A stretch of DNA of 64,000 nucleotides from Spirosoma taeanense (GTDB taxonomy: Bacteria; Bacteroidota; Bacteroidia; Cytophagales; Spirosomataceae): contig NZ_CP053435.1 in NCBI RefSeq assembly GCF_013127955.1, positions 5,617,001-5,681,000 of the forward strand, written 5' to 3'. The notes below the pieces were generated by a model. That model was given only the letters and a program-made list of their open reading frames with translations. It searched no databases and was not told the origin of the DNA. Of the stretch, positions 16,890-26,157 are shown one piece after another (within the stretch, counting starts at the first letter, position 1; every line of letters starts with the position of its first letter). A program made the translations under genes and the position numbers.

Positions 16890-18244
16890 ACCTCTCTGTT
16901 AATTTCTGAAGCAGAATCAGGCGATTTCTGGATAGTTCCTCTCCGGTTTATAAGTAGGTAAATCGGGTAGCTGACGACCACAAACCCAATCGCGTACAGA
17001 CTGCTCGAAAAGTCTCCAATAACAACACCGACGAGGAACGCCAGCGACACCAGTAGTAACGTCCAGGTAGAAAAAGGGTAACCCCAGGCCCGAACCGGTC
17101 GGTCGAGTTCGGGTTCTGTCTGGCGCAGACGGATTAGCGAAGCAAAGCCGGAAGCATAACAAAGCACGAAAAAGAAGGTAGCAATATCGGAGAGCTTGCT
17201 GTACGTATTGGTCAGAATCAGCAGGATTGAAGTACAGGCCGTGAGTAATACCGCTGCAGCCGGCGTTCCGCCCGCGTTAACAGACGTAACAAAGCGAAAA
17301 AACAGTCCGTCGCGCCCCATGGCGAAAATTACCCGCGGGTTGAACATCAACTGCGCGTTGATGATGCCCATGATGGAGATCATCAGCAGGAACGTAACAA
17401 CCTGCGCGCTGCCCGGTCCAAACAGCAACTGAACTGCATCGGCAGCCGGTAGCTTCGACTGTGCCAGCGTCGAAAGAGGAAGGACGTACAGCAAAGCCAG
17501 ATTAACCAGAATATAAATACCGATAATGAGAAGTACACCGCCCATCATCGATCGGGGCAGATTGCGGCTGGGGTCTGTATCTTCTTCAGTGAAATAAGCC
17601 GCCGTGTGCCAGCCATCGTAGGTATAAAAGACAGACTGCAAAGCGGCCAGAATACCCAGCCAGACACCCCCCTCGGCCAATGGCTGGACTGTTTCTGCCT
17701 TGACCGGGGGCGCTGTTTCAGGCGTTAGAACAAAGCAGACAACGACGAAGGCCAGCAGTCCAACGGCTTTCAGTACGCTCATAACTTCCTGTGCGCGGCT
17801 GGCCAGCCGAACGCCAATCCAGTGGAAGGCCACAAATGCCAGCAAAATCCCAATGGCGACAAGTTTTTGATAATCGGCGAGGGAAGGTATCAGCAGCGCC
17901 ATGTATTCGCTCATAACGGCGGCTCCGAAGGCCATCGCGGCTACACTGCCTAGCCAGCTACTAATGCCAATCACAAAGCCGATGTAATTGCCGAACGCGC
18001 GTCGGGCGTAGACGTACCAGGCACCCGCTTTGGGCAGCATCGTGCCCAGTTCCATAACCGATAGCGACCCGGCCAGGGCGTATAAACCAACGGCTAACCA
18101 GACAAGGATGATAAGTGTTGGATCGCCAATATCCCGTGCGATGGGTCCAGGTTTACGTAGGATGCCGGTTCCAATGGTACCACCAATGGTTACGGCAATG
18201 CCAAAGCCGACGCCGAGTAATTTCTTGAGTTGGTTCTTAGCCAT
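16886..18244 (-). CDS. APC family amino-acid permease
   Basis: An inner-membrane transporter of 452 residues with about twelve hydrophobic helices. The first helix holds GFGIAVTIGGTIGTGILRKPG, the unwound glycine-rich substrate site of the LAT/APC group, and GSLSVMELGTMLPKAGAWYVYARRAFG is the second signature region. FYTYDGWHTAAYFTEE in the middle matches the helix-6 segment of LAT-like exchangers. Which amino acid it carries cannot be told from sequence. A 7-bp hairpin stands just upstream of its ATG. It converges on the PBP4-like gene and is divergent from crcB. Confidence 0.85.
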   Translation of the reverse strand: MAKNQLKKLLGVGFGIAVTIGGTIGTGILRKPGPIARDIGDPTLIILVWLAVGLYALAGSLSVMELGTMLPKAGAWYVYARRAFGNYIGFVIGISSWLGSVAAMAFGAAVMSEYMALLIPSLADYQKLVAIGILLAFVAFHWIGVRLASRAQEVMSVLKAVGLLAFVVVCFVLTPETAPPVKAETVQPLAEGGVWLGILAALQSVFYTYDGWHTAAYFTEEDTDPSRNLPRSMMGGVLLIIGIYILVNLALLYVLPLSTLAQSKLPAADAVQLLFGPGSAQVVTFLLMISIMGIINAQLMFNPRVIFAMGRDGLFFRFVTSVNAGGTPAAAVLLTACTSILLILTNTYSKLSDIATFFFVLCYASGFASLIRLRQTEPELDRPVRAWGYPFSTWTLLLVSLAFLVGVVIGDFSSSLYAIGFVVVSYPIYLLINRRGTIQKSPDSASEINREV

Positions 18245-18251
18245 ACGGGCA

Positions 18252-18270
18252 CGGACGGTCGGGCCGTCCG
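18252..18270 (-). promoter_or_regulatory. Hairpin just upstream of the permease start
   Basis: CGGACGG and CCGTCCG (18252-18258 and 18264-18270) form a 7-bp GC-rich stem with a 5-nt loop, ending 7 nt before the permease ATG on the minus strand. It could hinder ribosome entry; no ligand-binding RNA family was recognised. Confidence 0.35.
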
Positions 18271-18345
18271 GAGGTTGCAGTCATACAATGATAGCGAAAA
18301 ACGGGGCGTTCCGTTCTTCGTTTCCGGGGGCATTGGGGTTTTTCG

Positions 18346-18353
18346 TAAGTTTG
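18346..18353 (+). promoter_or_regulatory. crcB promoter -7 element
   Basis: TAAGTTTG matches TAnnTTTG exactly and ends 5 nt before the ATG at 18359. No properly spaced TTG lies upstream. If transcription starts at the normal distance the message has almost no leader. Confidence 0.55.
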
Positions 18354-18358
18354 TTCAC

Positions 18359-18748
18359 ATGAGAGCCTTGCTGATGCATCCATACGTGCTGGTTTTTGCG
18401 GGCGGTGGCGCGGGTAGTTTGCTCCGTTACCTGGCCGGACGGCTGGTACCGGCAACGCTCGCGGGTTCGCCCTTCCCGACCGCTATTCTGCTCGTCAACG
18501 TGCTGGCGAGCGCCGTATTGGGAGCGGTTCTAGGCTGGTTTATAAGCCGGTCGGCAGGGGAGGAGACCCGGCTGCTAATCGGTGTGGGTTTCTGTGGGGG
18601 CCTCAGCACCTTTTCGAGTTTTAGTTACGATACTATCGTTTTATTACAGAACGGACGTACCGGAGCCGCCCTGCTCAACATCGGCCTGAACGTTATGTTG
18701 TGTTTACTGGCCTCGGCAGGCGGACTATTTTTAGGATATAAACTATGA
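18359..18748 (+). CDS. crcB: Fluoride ion channel
   Basis: A small membrane protein of 129 residues (124 if the second ATG at 18374 is used) that expels fluoride. It has four hydrophobic helices and the family marks: GGGAGSLLRYLAGR at the start, NVLASAVLGAVLGW with the conserved Asn, and GFCGGLSTFSSFSYD, whose Phe box residues line the pore. The reading frame is open 43 codons further upstream, but that stretch is not membrane-like and overlaps the permease start. No fluoride riboswitch is visible in front of it. It is followed by a 10-bp imperfect hairpin at 18770-18816. Confidence 0.93.
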   Translation: MRALLMHPYVLVFAGGGAGSLLRYLAGRLVPATLAGSPFPTAILLVNVLASAVLGAVLGWFISRSAGEETRLLIGVGFCGGLSTFSSFSYDTIVLLQNGRTGAALLNIGLNVMLCLLASAGGLFLGYKL

Positions 18749-18844
18749 ACTTTGGACCACGGCGGTTAGGGTCAATCAAATGCACAAGGTGTATGCTGGT
18801 GCGCTATTGGTTGACCTCCCTTTAGCTGTGTTCTTTTTTGTTTG

Positions 18845-20269
18845 ATGACAGCAGTATCCACTCAGGGGCAGGACGTTGCACGTCGGTTGCACGACGCGCA
18901 CGAAACGTATAAAGAACAGACATTTATTCATCGTCGATTCAAGCACGTAGACATTGTTTCGTTGCTGAATGCGCTCAACGGCCAGGCACCGTTCGTCGTC
19001 AGTCAGGTGGGTGAATCGCTGGAAAAGCGGGCTATTTATCAGGTGAAAGCAGGCACCGGATCCAGTAGGGTGCTGCTGTGGAGTCAGATGCATGGCGACG
19101 AAGCCACGGCAACGATGGCTCTATTCGACATCTTTAATTTTTTGAAGGCTAAGAATGACGGGTTTGATGATTTTCGGCAAGCTATTCTGAGCAAAACAAC
19201 CCTGTATTTCGTGCCGATGCTTAATCCCGACGGAGCCGAACGGTTCCAGCGTCGGACGGCTACCGACATCGACATGAATCGGGATGCTCTGCGGCTGCAA
19301 ACCCCCGAAGGTGCGTTGTTAAAAAATCTCCAGCAGACCCTGCAACCGCTCGTGGGATTCAATCTGCACGACCAGAACCCCCGCTATAGCGTGGGCACCA
19401 CGGATAAGCAGGCCGTGGTGTCCTTCCTGGCTACGGCCTACGATGCCGATCGTAACATCAACGAGGTGCGGCAACGGTCAATGCAACTGATTGTAGGCAT
19501 GAATCGCGTATTGCAGCAGTTTGTGCCGGGGCAGGTAGCCCGCTTCGACGATGAGTTCGAACCACGAGCGTTTGGCGATAACATTCAGAAATGGGGAACG
19601 ACCCTGGTCCTGATTGAGTCGGGGGGCTATAAAGGCGATGTTGAAAAAATGACGATCCGGCGGCTGAACTTCGTCGCAATCCTGACGGCGCTGAAAGCCA
19701 TTGCCGACGAATCGTATCAGCAGGAAGCAACGGCCGACTACCAGGCGATTCCGGAGAACGGTCGTCCCATGTTCGATTTGCTCATTCGAAATGCAACCGT
19801 TGTGCGTGAAGGCCGGCCGGTAGTACTGGATATTGGTATTAATCGGCATGAAGTTAATGATGAGCCCGCCCGAAACTTTCATTACAGGAGCGTTATTGAA
19901 GACCTTGGCGATTTATCGACATTCTATGGCCTTGACGAGCTTGATGCCACCGGCTTAACCCTGATGCCTGCTCAGGTATACCCCGACATACTCGGCTCAC
20001 CAGCTGATCTGCGGAATCTCGATATGGCGGCTCTCCGACATGAGGGTATTGTGGTGTTTAACGTCCGTCAGGTTGAAAAAGATTTCTTTCCCGAAGCGTT
20101 AGTGCATCTGCTTTATGAAGGTACGTTACCGGCTCAGCCCCTCGGCCTGGAGCAGATTCCTACCTTCCTGCTTCGCCGGGGCAACCATATTGAGCATATA
20201 CTCGTGAATGGATTTTTAAGTGAGGAGGTGTCAGGTGCCAATCGAAACATAAACGGCGTAACCGAATAA
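18845..20269 (+). CDS. M14 family zinc carboxypeptidase-like protein
   Basis: A 474-residue metallopeptidase. The zinc ligands are in SQMHGDEATATM (His83, Glu86) and GFNLHDQNP (third His); MLNPDGAERFQRR and DIDMNRD carry the substrate-binding Arg and Asn-Arg pair, and LVLIESGGY supplies the catalytic Glu. That is a complete M14 active site in the first 270 residues. The C-terminal 200 residues are not recognised. There is no signal peptide, so it probably acts on peptides or amide-linked small molecules in the cytoplasm. I start at the ATG at 18845; a TTG directly before it is also in frame. Confidence 0.82.
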   Translation: MTAVSTQGQDVARRLHDAHETYKEQTFIHRRFKHVDIVSLLNALNGQAPFVVSQVGESLEKRAIYQVKAGTGSSRVLLWSQMHGDEATATMALFDIFNFLKAKNDGFDDFRQAILSKTTLYFVPMLNPDGAERFQRRTATDIDMNRDALRLQTPEGALLKNLQQTLQPLVGFNLHDQNPRYSVGTTDKQAVVSFLATAYDADRNINEVRQRSMQLIVGMNRVLQQFVPGQVARFDDEFEPRAFGDNIQKWGTTLVLIESGGYKGDVEKMTIRRLNFVAILTALKAIADESYQQEATADYQAIPENGRPMFDLLIRNATVVREGRPVVLDIGINRHEVNDEPARNFHYRSVIEDLGDLSTFYGLDELDATGLTLMPAQVYPDILGSPADLRNLDMAALRHEGIVVFNVRQVEKDFFPEALVHLLYEGTLPAQPLGLEQIPTFLLRRGNHIEHILVNGFLSEEVSGANRNINGVTE

Positions 20270-20408
20270 TTTTTAGGCTATTTGGTGTATAAGGTTAATA
20301 AAATTCGGCATTAGTCCCCGTCGGGGAAACATAGTCTCTATAGTTGTCGATTCAGGCTAATCTTCTAATAATCAGTATTTTAGAATATTGATTAAATATA
20401 ATTCAAGG

Positions 20409-20453
20409 GTAATATTGGCTTAACGTTGGCGTAATATTGGGCTGGTAGCTTTG
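20409..20453 (+). promoter_or_regulatory. TonB receptor promoter with spaced TTGG repeats
   Basis: TAGCTTTG (20446-20453) is a perfect -7 element, 32 bp before the ATG. The identical decamer GTAATATTGG occurs at 20409-20418 and 20431-20440, exactly 22 bp apart, and a third TTGGC (20426-20430) lies between them, so TTGG recurs every 10-11 bp, once per helical turn. Such phased repeats are typical sites of OmpR/PhoB-class regulators. The regulator is unknown. Confidence 0.5.
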
Positions 20454-20484
20454 CGGTGCGAAAGCGACATCCAATATACCAATC

Positions 20485-23373
20485 ATGAACCGCAACGTTT
20501 TAAGTATTCTTCTCACTCTAATTTCATGCGCCGTACTGGCGCAGACCGGCACTGTCCGGGGAACCGTCAAAGACGGTAAAACCAAAGAAGCCCTTATTGG
20601 CTGTACTGTCCGGATTGACGGTACGCAACTCGGTGGCACAACCGACATTGAAGGAGGCTTCGCAATCACCAACGTACCAGCCGGTACTCAGAAGGTAATC
20701 ATCTCGTATATTTCATACCAGACGAAAGAAATTCCCAACGTTCGGGTTGAGTCGGGCAATACGACCGCCATCGAAACCGAACTGGACGAAGAAGGTAAAT
20801 CACTACAGGAAGTTGTCGTTCGGGCCAGCCGCGCAACCAACACCGAAGTTGCCGTAATCACTGAGATCAAGCAGATGAAGCCGCTGGCAGTGGGTATTTC
20901 GGCGCAGCAGATTCAGAAATCACAGGATCGCGATGCGGCAGCCGCTATCCGCCGGGTTCCCGGCATCAGCATTGTTGATAACCGCTTCGTGCTGATACGT
21001 GGTTTAGGCACACGTTATAATAACGTACTGATCAACGACGTGATTACGCCTTCGACCGAAGTTGAATCGCGCTCGTTCTCGTTTGACATTGTACCCAGTA
21101 ACATTCTCGACCGGATGATTGTCTACAAATCTGGTTCGGCCGAGAACCCCGGCGATTTTGCCGGTGGTATCATCAAGATATACACGAAGCGTCGGCCCGA
21201 CCAGAATTTTACGGATGTCGGCTTTACGATCGGTTACCGGCCAAACACGACCTTCCGCAGCGTTCTGTCACACGACCGGGGCGGAATGAGTTTCCTGGGC
21301 TTGTGGAATAAAGAGCAGCAGATTCCGACGAGCTTTCCGGCGCGGGCCAACGACTTCAACGCATTAAATGCTGCACAACGGGCCGCCTATGCCCGGTTGC
21401 TGCCAAACGCCTGGGGGCTGCGTCAGGTAACCGTAAACCCTGACGTTCGTTTAGCGCTTAACCTGGGTCGTCGGTTCGAGATCGGTAACACCCGGATTAG
21501 TAACCTGACGAGCATTAACTACAGCCTAACCAATCAGGCCACCGACATCGATCTGAGCATTTATCAGAACGGCGCTACGGCTAATGATGTGTTTGAACGG
21601 TACGACGATGCGAACTACCAGCGGCAGACCCGGCTGGGCGTTCTGCACAACTGGACGCTGCGGTTTACGCCCCGCTTCACGCTGGAATGGAAAACGCTGT
21701 TTAACCTGATGAGTACAACCGAAACGCTGAACCGTATGGGCCAGCGCGTGGTGGACGGACTGGACGTACAGGCCTTCTCGGAGCGCTTCGAGAACCGCAG
21801 CATCGTCAGCACGCAGGTGTCGGGTGAGCATTCGTTCAGCGAACTGTCGAAGTTCAACTGGATCGGGGCTTATAGTTACTCGGGACGCTGGGAGCCGGAC
21901 TGGAGACGGGCCCGTTTCCAGCGGACAACCGGAGCCGTTGGCACAGACGGTCAGCTAGCTCCTTTCTCCGCTATCATTCCCAATCAGCCTAACCCCATCG
22001 ACAACGGCCGTTTCTTCTCGAACTTGGGTGAGCATGCAGTCTCTGCAATTGGTAACTACGAGCACACATTTGGCAACCCCACCGACCGGGAGCCCAACCG
22101 TTTCAAGGCCGGATTTTATACCGAACAGCGTAACCGAACCTACTCGGCCCGGTTCTATGGATACGAGCGGGTAGGTAATGTGTCTACCTCAATTCTGGGT
22201 CAGCCGCTGAATACCATTTTTGGTGCCAATAACATTACAGGTCAGCCCGGTGGATTCTCGCTGCTCGACGGTACGAAAGACCTGGATTCTTACCGGGGGA
22301 TCAATACGTACGGCGCTGCCTATGTTCAGGGAGACGTAAATCTGGGTTCACGGATTAATGTGACACTGGGTTTCCGGGGCGAGTTTAATAACCAGACCCT
22401 GCACTCAGACATTAACCGCGTTACGACAACCTTAGTCGACCGAACAATTTTTAGTCCGCTGCCCTCGCTGAACGCGATTTATAAGCTGAGCGACCGGCAG
22501 AACTTTCGTCTGGCTTATTCGGCAACCGTAAACCGTCCTGAATTGCGGGAATTGGCGCCGTTTACCTACTATGATTTTAACCTGCTGGCCGATGTCCGGG
22601 GTAATCCAACGCTGACAACGGCAAGTATTCAGAATCTGGATGCCAAATACGAGTTTTACCCCACACCGAACGAGGTAGTCTCAATTACGGGTTTCTATAA
22701 GCAGTTTACCAACCCCATCGAAACGTTCTTGCTGCCTGCTGCCAATGGCTTAGCATACACGTTCATTAACGCCCGGTCGGCGCGTAACTACGGGGTTGAA
22801 ATCGAGGTGCGGAAAGGATTTGCCGGTTCGGCCAGCGCTTTCCTGCAAAACATTCAGTTCGTTGGAAACGCATCGTTCATCAACAGCCGGATTAACCTGG
22901 GCCAGTCGGTTACAGGGCCGGACCTGAGCGGTCGAATTGGTCAGTATGACCTTACCAACATTCAGGCTGCCGAGCGGCCCCTGCAAAACCAGTCGCCCTA
23001 CCTGATCAACGCGGGCGTCTATTACGCACAACCGAACGGCTGGCAGGCTAACCTGCTCTACAACGTAGCGGGCCCGCGCATTTTCGCCGTTGGTAACCAG
23101 AACCAGCCTACGGTTTATGAAATGGCTCGTAATGTAGTAGATTTCAATATTTCCCGCCAGTTTGGCAAGCAGCTGGAGCTTCGGTTCGGGATTCAGGACA
23201 TTCTCAACGCTCCGTTCCGCTTTGCGCAGGACTATAATGACGACGGCAAAATCAGTAAAGACGTAACCTCGCAGAATACCTCGGCAGATCAGAACTACCG
23301 GGTCTACCGCCGGGGGCAGTACTTCACCCTGACCGGTGTGTACACCTTCGGACGTCGGACGATAATCCCTTAA
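20485..23373 (+). CDS. TonB-dependent outer-membrane receptor with carboxypeptidase-regulatory domain
   Basis: A 962-residue outer-membrane importer. After a signal peptide (MNRNVLSILLTLISCAVLAQ) comes a CarboxypepD_reg-like beta-sandwich (about 22-105: GTVRGTVKDGKTKEALIGC), then the plug domain (about 130-240: IQKSQDRDAAAAIRRVPGI, RGLGTRYNNVLIND), and a 22-strand barrel to the C terminus, which ends in an aromatic-rich strand (YFTLTGVYTFGRR). It is shorter than SusC and no SusD gene follows; the partner instead is a beta-helix lipoprotein 35 bp downstream. Pairs like this occur in Bacteroidota for uptake of ions, phosphate-type or small substrates, but the substrate here is not readable. Confidence 0.88.
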   Translation: MNRNVLSILLTLISCAVLAQTGTVRGTVKDGKTKEALIGCTVRIDGTQLGGTTDIEGGFAITNVPAGTQKVIISYISYQTKEIPNVRVESGNTTAIETELDEEGKSLQEVVVRASRATNTEVAVITEIKQMKPLAVGISAQQIQKSQDRDAAAAIRRVPGISIVDNRFVLIRGLGTRYNNVLINDVITPSTEVESRSFSFDIVPSNILDRMIVYKSGSAENPGDFAGGIIKIYTKRRPDQNFTDVGFTIGYRPNTTFRSVLSHDRGGMSFLGLWNKEQQIPTSFPARANDFNALNAAQRAAYARLLPNAWGLRQVTVNPDVRLALNLGRRFEIGNTRISNLTSINYSLTNQATDIDLSIYQNGATANDVFERYDDANYQRQTRLGVLHNWTLRFTPRFTLEWKTLFNLMSTTETLNRMGQRVVDGLDVQAFSERFENRSIVSTQVSGEHSFSELSKFNWIGAYSYSGRWEPDWRRARFQRTTGAVGTDGQLAPFSAIIPNQPNPIDNGRFFSNLGEHAVSAIGNYEHTFGNPTDREPNRFKAGFYTEQRNRTYSARFYGYERVGNVSTSILGQPLNTIFGANNITGQPGGFSLLDGTKDLDSYRGINTYGAAYVQGDVNLGSRINVTLGFRGEFNNQTLHSDINRVTTTLVDRTIFSPLPSLNAIYKLSDRQNFRLAYSATVNRPELRELAPFTYYDFNLLADVRGNPTLTTASIQNLDAKYEFYPTPNEVVSITGFYKQFTNPIETFLLPAANGLAYTFINARSARNYGVEIEVRKGFAGSASAFLQNIQFVGNASFINSRINLGQSVTGPDLSGRIGQYDLTNIQAAERPLQNQSPYLINAGVYYAQPNGWQANLLYNVAGPRIFAVGNQNQPTVYEMARNVVDFNISRQFGKQLELRFGIQDILNAPFRFAQDYNDDGKISKDVTSQNTSADQNYRVYRRGQYFTLTGVYTFGRRTIIP

Positions 23374-23408
23374 CAGTTCCCACAATCAACGTCAAACCAA
23401 ATCTGTTT

Positions 23409-25100
23409 ATGAAGTTCATGAATCGCTGGCAGTATCTCCTGCTTCTGGTAACGGGCCTGTTTGCAGCCGTTTCGGCCTGTAAGAACACCGAGGAACCGGC
23501 CCCAGTGACGAGCATTACCAGCATCAACCCTACGTCAGCTCCGGTTGGCTCGACACTAGTCATAACGGGTACTAATTTCAATACAAATCCAGCCAGTAAT
23601 ACAGTAGCCTTCGGCAATGTGCAGGCGCAGGTTGTATCCGCAACTTCAACGCAGTTAGTGGTAACGGTGCCCCAGAACGCCGGAACCGCAGTTTCCATAA
23701 CGGCAAATGGTCAGACCGCCCAGTTCAGCGGTCAGTTCAATACGGCTAATAAGCCGATTATCGAAGTCGTCACGAGTATTTCGGCCAACACAACCTGGAC
23801 GGCCAACAACGTATACCTGATCCGTGGCTTCGTCTACGTTCGGGCGGGCGCGGTGCTGACCATTGAGCCGGGAACGATCATTAAAGGTGGCGGTGGAGCA
23901 CTCGATCCGTCGGGTCAGAACCGGGGCGGTACGCTGATTATTCAGCCGGGCGCCCGGATTGAAGCGAAAGGAACCGCTCAGCGGCCTATTGTTTTCACGT
24001 CGAACGCAGCCGCCGGTCAGCGGAAATACGGTGACTGGGGGGGGGTGGTTCTGATCGGCCGGGCACCAACCAACCGGCCCTCGGCTACACCGTTTGAGGG
24101 CGGTATTGAAGGAACCTATGGTGCCTACACTGAACTCACTGATAATTCAGGTACGCTCCAGTACGTTCGGATTGAGTTTCCCGGTATTGCGCTGACAACA
24201 AGCGCCAACAGCGAAGTAAACGGTCTGACGCTGTATGGTGTGGGCTCAGGCACGACTATCGACCACGTTCAGGTGTCGTACAGTGGTGACGATTCGTATG
24301 AGTGGTTTGGCGGTACGGTAAATCAGAAATATCTGGTTGCCTTCCGGGGCTTCGACGACGACTTCGATACCGACCATGGTTACAGTGGTAAAGTACAGTT
24401 TGCCCTATCGCTGCGTGATCCGAACGCAGCTGACCAGTCGGGCTCTAACTCGTTCGAGTCGGATAATTTCAATCCCGGCGAAAACACCGCAGCACAGGGC
24501 CCTGCCGCTCCGAACAATGGTTTGCCCCTAACGCAGCCCATTTTCGCTAACGTCAGCAGCTTCGCGTTCCAAAGCACGCCTAACACGAACCCAACCTCAG
24601 GTGGCAGCGGTCCTTACCAATCGGCCATGCATCTACGCCGGAACACGGCTATCAGCATTTACAACTCGGTCTTCAGCGGCTGGCCGGAGGGGCTGCGGCT
24701 CGATGGTACGGCTACGGGTACGCTGGCTAACGTAAACTCGGGTGCGCTGGACCTGCAGGGAATCACCATTGCCAACGCCGTGACACCGGTGCGGGGTGCT
24801 GGTTCCATCACCAATGATCAGGCGACGGCGTTCTTCTCCAATGCAGCCAAGAAGAATACAGTAGTAGCGTCAACGGACGTAGCAGCGCTGTTAAACGCTC
24901 AGACGTTTAACCTGACGGCACCTAGTTTCCTGCCACCTACGGGTTCGGCTCTGCTAGTAGCGGGCAATGCCGTAACGGGCGGTAAGCTGGCCGACTCATT
25001 CTTTACGAGCGCTCCGTACCGGGGAGCATTCAATGGAACGGATAACTGGCTAGCTGGCTGGACCAACTTCGATCCGCAGAATACTAACTACGACCGTTAA
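23409..25100 (+). CDS. IPT/TIG-domain lipoprotein with beta-helix-like C-terminal part
   Basis: A 563-residue surface or periplasmic lipoprotein. The signal sequence ends AAVSAC, a lipobox with Cys24. Residues 32-115 form an IPT/TIG immunoglobulin-like domain (ITSINPTSAPVGSTLVITGTNF). The rest belongs to a family often found beside TonB receptors in Bacteroidota: TWTANNVYLIRGFVYVRAGAVLTIEPGTIIKG is the typical beginning, followed by RPIVFTSNAAAGQR, GDWGGVVLIG and DDSYEWFGGTV repeats that suggest a right-handed beta helix. It is co-transcribed with the receptor (35 bp spacing) and likely serves as its surface-exposed partner. An alternative Met lies three codons downstream. Confidence 0.82.
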   Translation: MKFMNRWQYLLLLVTGLFAAVSACKNTEEPAPVTSITSINPTSAPVGSTLVITGTNFNTNPASNTVAFGNVQAQVVSATSTQLVVTVPQNAGTAVSITANGQTAQFSGQFNTANKPIIEVVTSISANTTWTANNVYLIRGFVYVRAGAVLTIEPGTIIKGGGGALDPSGQNRGGTLIIQPGARIEAKGTAQRPIVFTSNAAAGQRKYGDWGGVVLIGRAPTNRPSATPFEGGIEGTYGAYTELTDNSGTLQYVRIEFPGIALTTSANSEVNGLTLYGVGSGTTIDHVQVSYSGDDSYEWFGGTVNQKYLVAFRGFDDDFDTDHGYSGKVQFALSLRDPNAADQSGSNSFESDNFNPGENTAAQGPAAPNNGLPLTQPIFANVSSFAFQSTPNTNPTSGGSGPYQSAMHLRRNTAISIYNSVFSGWPEGLRLDGTATGTLANVNSGALDLQGITIANAVTPVRGAGSITNDQATAFFSNAAKKNTVVASTDVAALLNAQTFNLTAPSFLPPTGSALLVAGNAVTGGKLADSFFTSAPYRGAFNGTDNWLAGWTNFDPQNTNYDR

Positions 25101-25150
25101 TTGGTCGCTTCAAGAGAGTACAATCAATTTTCATATTGGTGTCGCACGAA

Positions 25151-25178
25151 AGGGCCGGGGCTTTGCACCGGCTTTTTT
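25151..25178 (+). terminator. Terminator after the TonB receptor/lipoprotein pair
   Basis: GCCGG/CCGGC (25154-25158 with 25168-25172), extended by G-U pairs, is followed by TTTTTT. It is 50 bp after the lipoprotein stop codon. Confidence 0.75.
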
Positions 25179-25639
25179 CTTGTATTGTCAATTAAGCGCA
25201 CACGGCGGATAGGATGGTTTAAGCTTTTCTAGGCTGTCAATCATGAACGCTATACTAAAGAGAGTACACGAATAGGATTATTCGTTATAACGTGTAAACT
25301 ATATACAGAAGAAAGTGGCTGACTATAAAGATAATATGAACAAATAAGACTAAGAATATAGGCATGAATATTGCTTCATTAATGAAGCGACTGTTACCTT
25401 AAGACCTTTATTGCGTCAAATAATCACGTAAGCCCATTGAACTTTGGGAGAATGTCTGAACGTTAACCCAAGCGCGGTTATTTCTTGATAAACCTGGCGC
25501 ATTTAGGACAATATCGGTAAAAGACACCTAAAAAGTTGTCTGACACTTAGATGCTTACTAATTTGGCCGCTTGTAATTATTAAAGAGCTACGCAGGTAGC
25601 ATACCCACTAACACTAAAACCCTCTTAGACACCGTAACG
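25179..25639. other. 461-bp AT-rich intergenic region with a perfect 16-bp palindrome
   Basis: No reading frame longer than a few codons and no tRNA or known RNA family was recognised here. The notable element is GCTTCATTAATGAAGC (25373-25388), a perfect palindrome suited to a dimeric repressor. Near the end, GTTG (about 25534) and TAATTTG (25559-25565) could form the promoter of the Rrf2 gene, although the -7 element lacks one base of the usual spacing. Confidence 0.45.
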
Positions 25640-26134
25640 ATGATCTCTAAGAAAGCTAAGTATGCCATCAAAGCCCTAAAGGTTTTGACTGAAGAGTACG
25701 GGAAAGGTCCCGTCCTGATTTCTTACATTTCGGCGAAGGAAAACATTCCGAAAAAATTCTTAGAGGCCATTTTGCTGGAGTTGCGGAATCACGGTATTCT
25801 GCAGAGCCAGAAAGGGAAAGGGGGCGGTTATCTGTTACGCGTTGATCCGGGCCGGGTTAATCTGGCGCAGGTACTGCGGGTTATCGATGGCCCTATTGCG
25901 CCAACGCCCTGCGTATCGTTTAACTTCTACGTCAAATGCGACGACTGCACCGACGAGGTGGCCTGCGCGCTGAAACCAATTATGGAACGGGTTCGGGATG
26001 CAAACCTCGGTGTTTACGAGAACACGACGTTGTTAACGTTCCAGAATCCCACTTCACTCGAAACAAGAGAAATTCCCATCGGCGCGAAAGCCGCCGAACT
26101 AACGGAGTCCCCGGCTAATTTGATGTCGGCTTAA
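25640..26134 (+). CDS. Rrf2 family transcriptional regulator
   Basis: A 164-residue winged-helix regulator. The first 80 residues have the family pattern: MISKKAKYAIKALKVL, IPKKFLEAILLELRNHGILQSQKGKGGGYLLR (recognition helix and wing). Four cysteines follow (TPC, VKCDDC and EVAC), similar in number but not spacing to the three Fe-S ligands of IscR, so it may hold an iron-sulfur cluster or sense redox state. The acidic Cys-rich loop is typical of Rrf2 proteins. It stands alone, with a long upstream gap that contains a palindrome it might bind, and is followed by a 23-bp hairpin. No iron-sulfur assembly genes are nearby. Confidence 0.9.
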   Translation: MISKKAKYAIKALKVLTEEYGKGPVLISYISAKENIPKKFLEAILLELRNHGILQSQKGKGGGYLLRVDPGRVNLAQVLRVIDGPIAPTPCVSFNFYVKCDDCTDEVACALKPIMERVRDANLGVYENTTLLTFQNPTSLETREIPIGAKAAELTESPANLMSA

Positions 26135-26157
26135 ACGACTATTAATAATAAACTTAA

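Noticed and set aside
18245..18358. Possible fluoride riboswitch upstream of crcB
   Set aside because: The conserved core and pseudoknot pairing of the fluoride motif were not found; the stem at 18252-18270 is a plain 7-bp hairpin facing the permease.
25363..25401. Twelve-codon frame MNIASLMKRLLP over the 16-bp palindrome, considered as a leader peptide
   Set aside because: No codon run that would sense an amino acid, no following terminator pair, and no adjacent biosynthetic gene.
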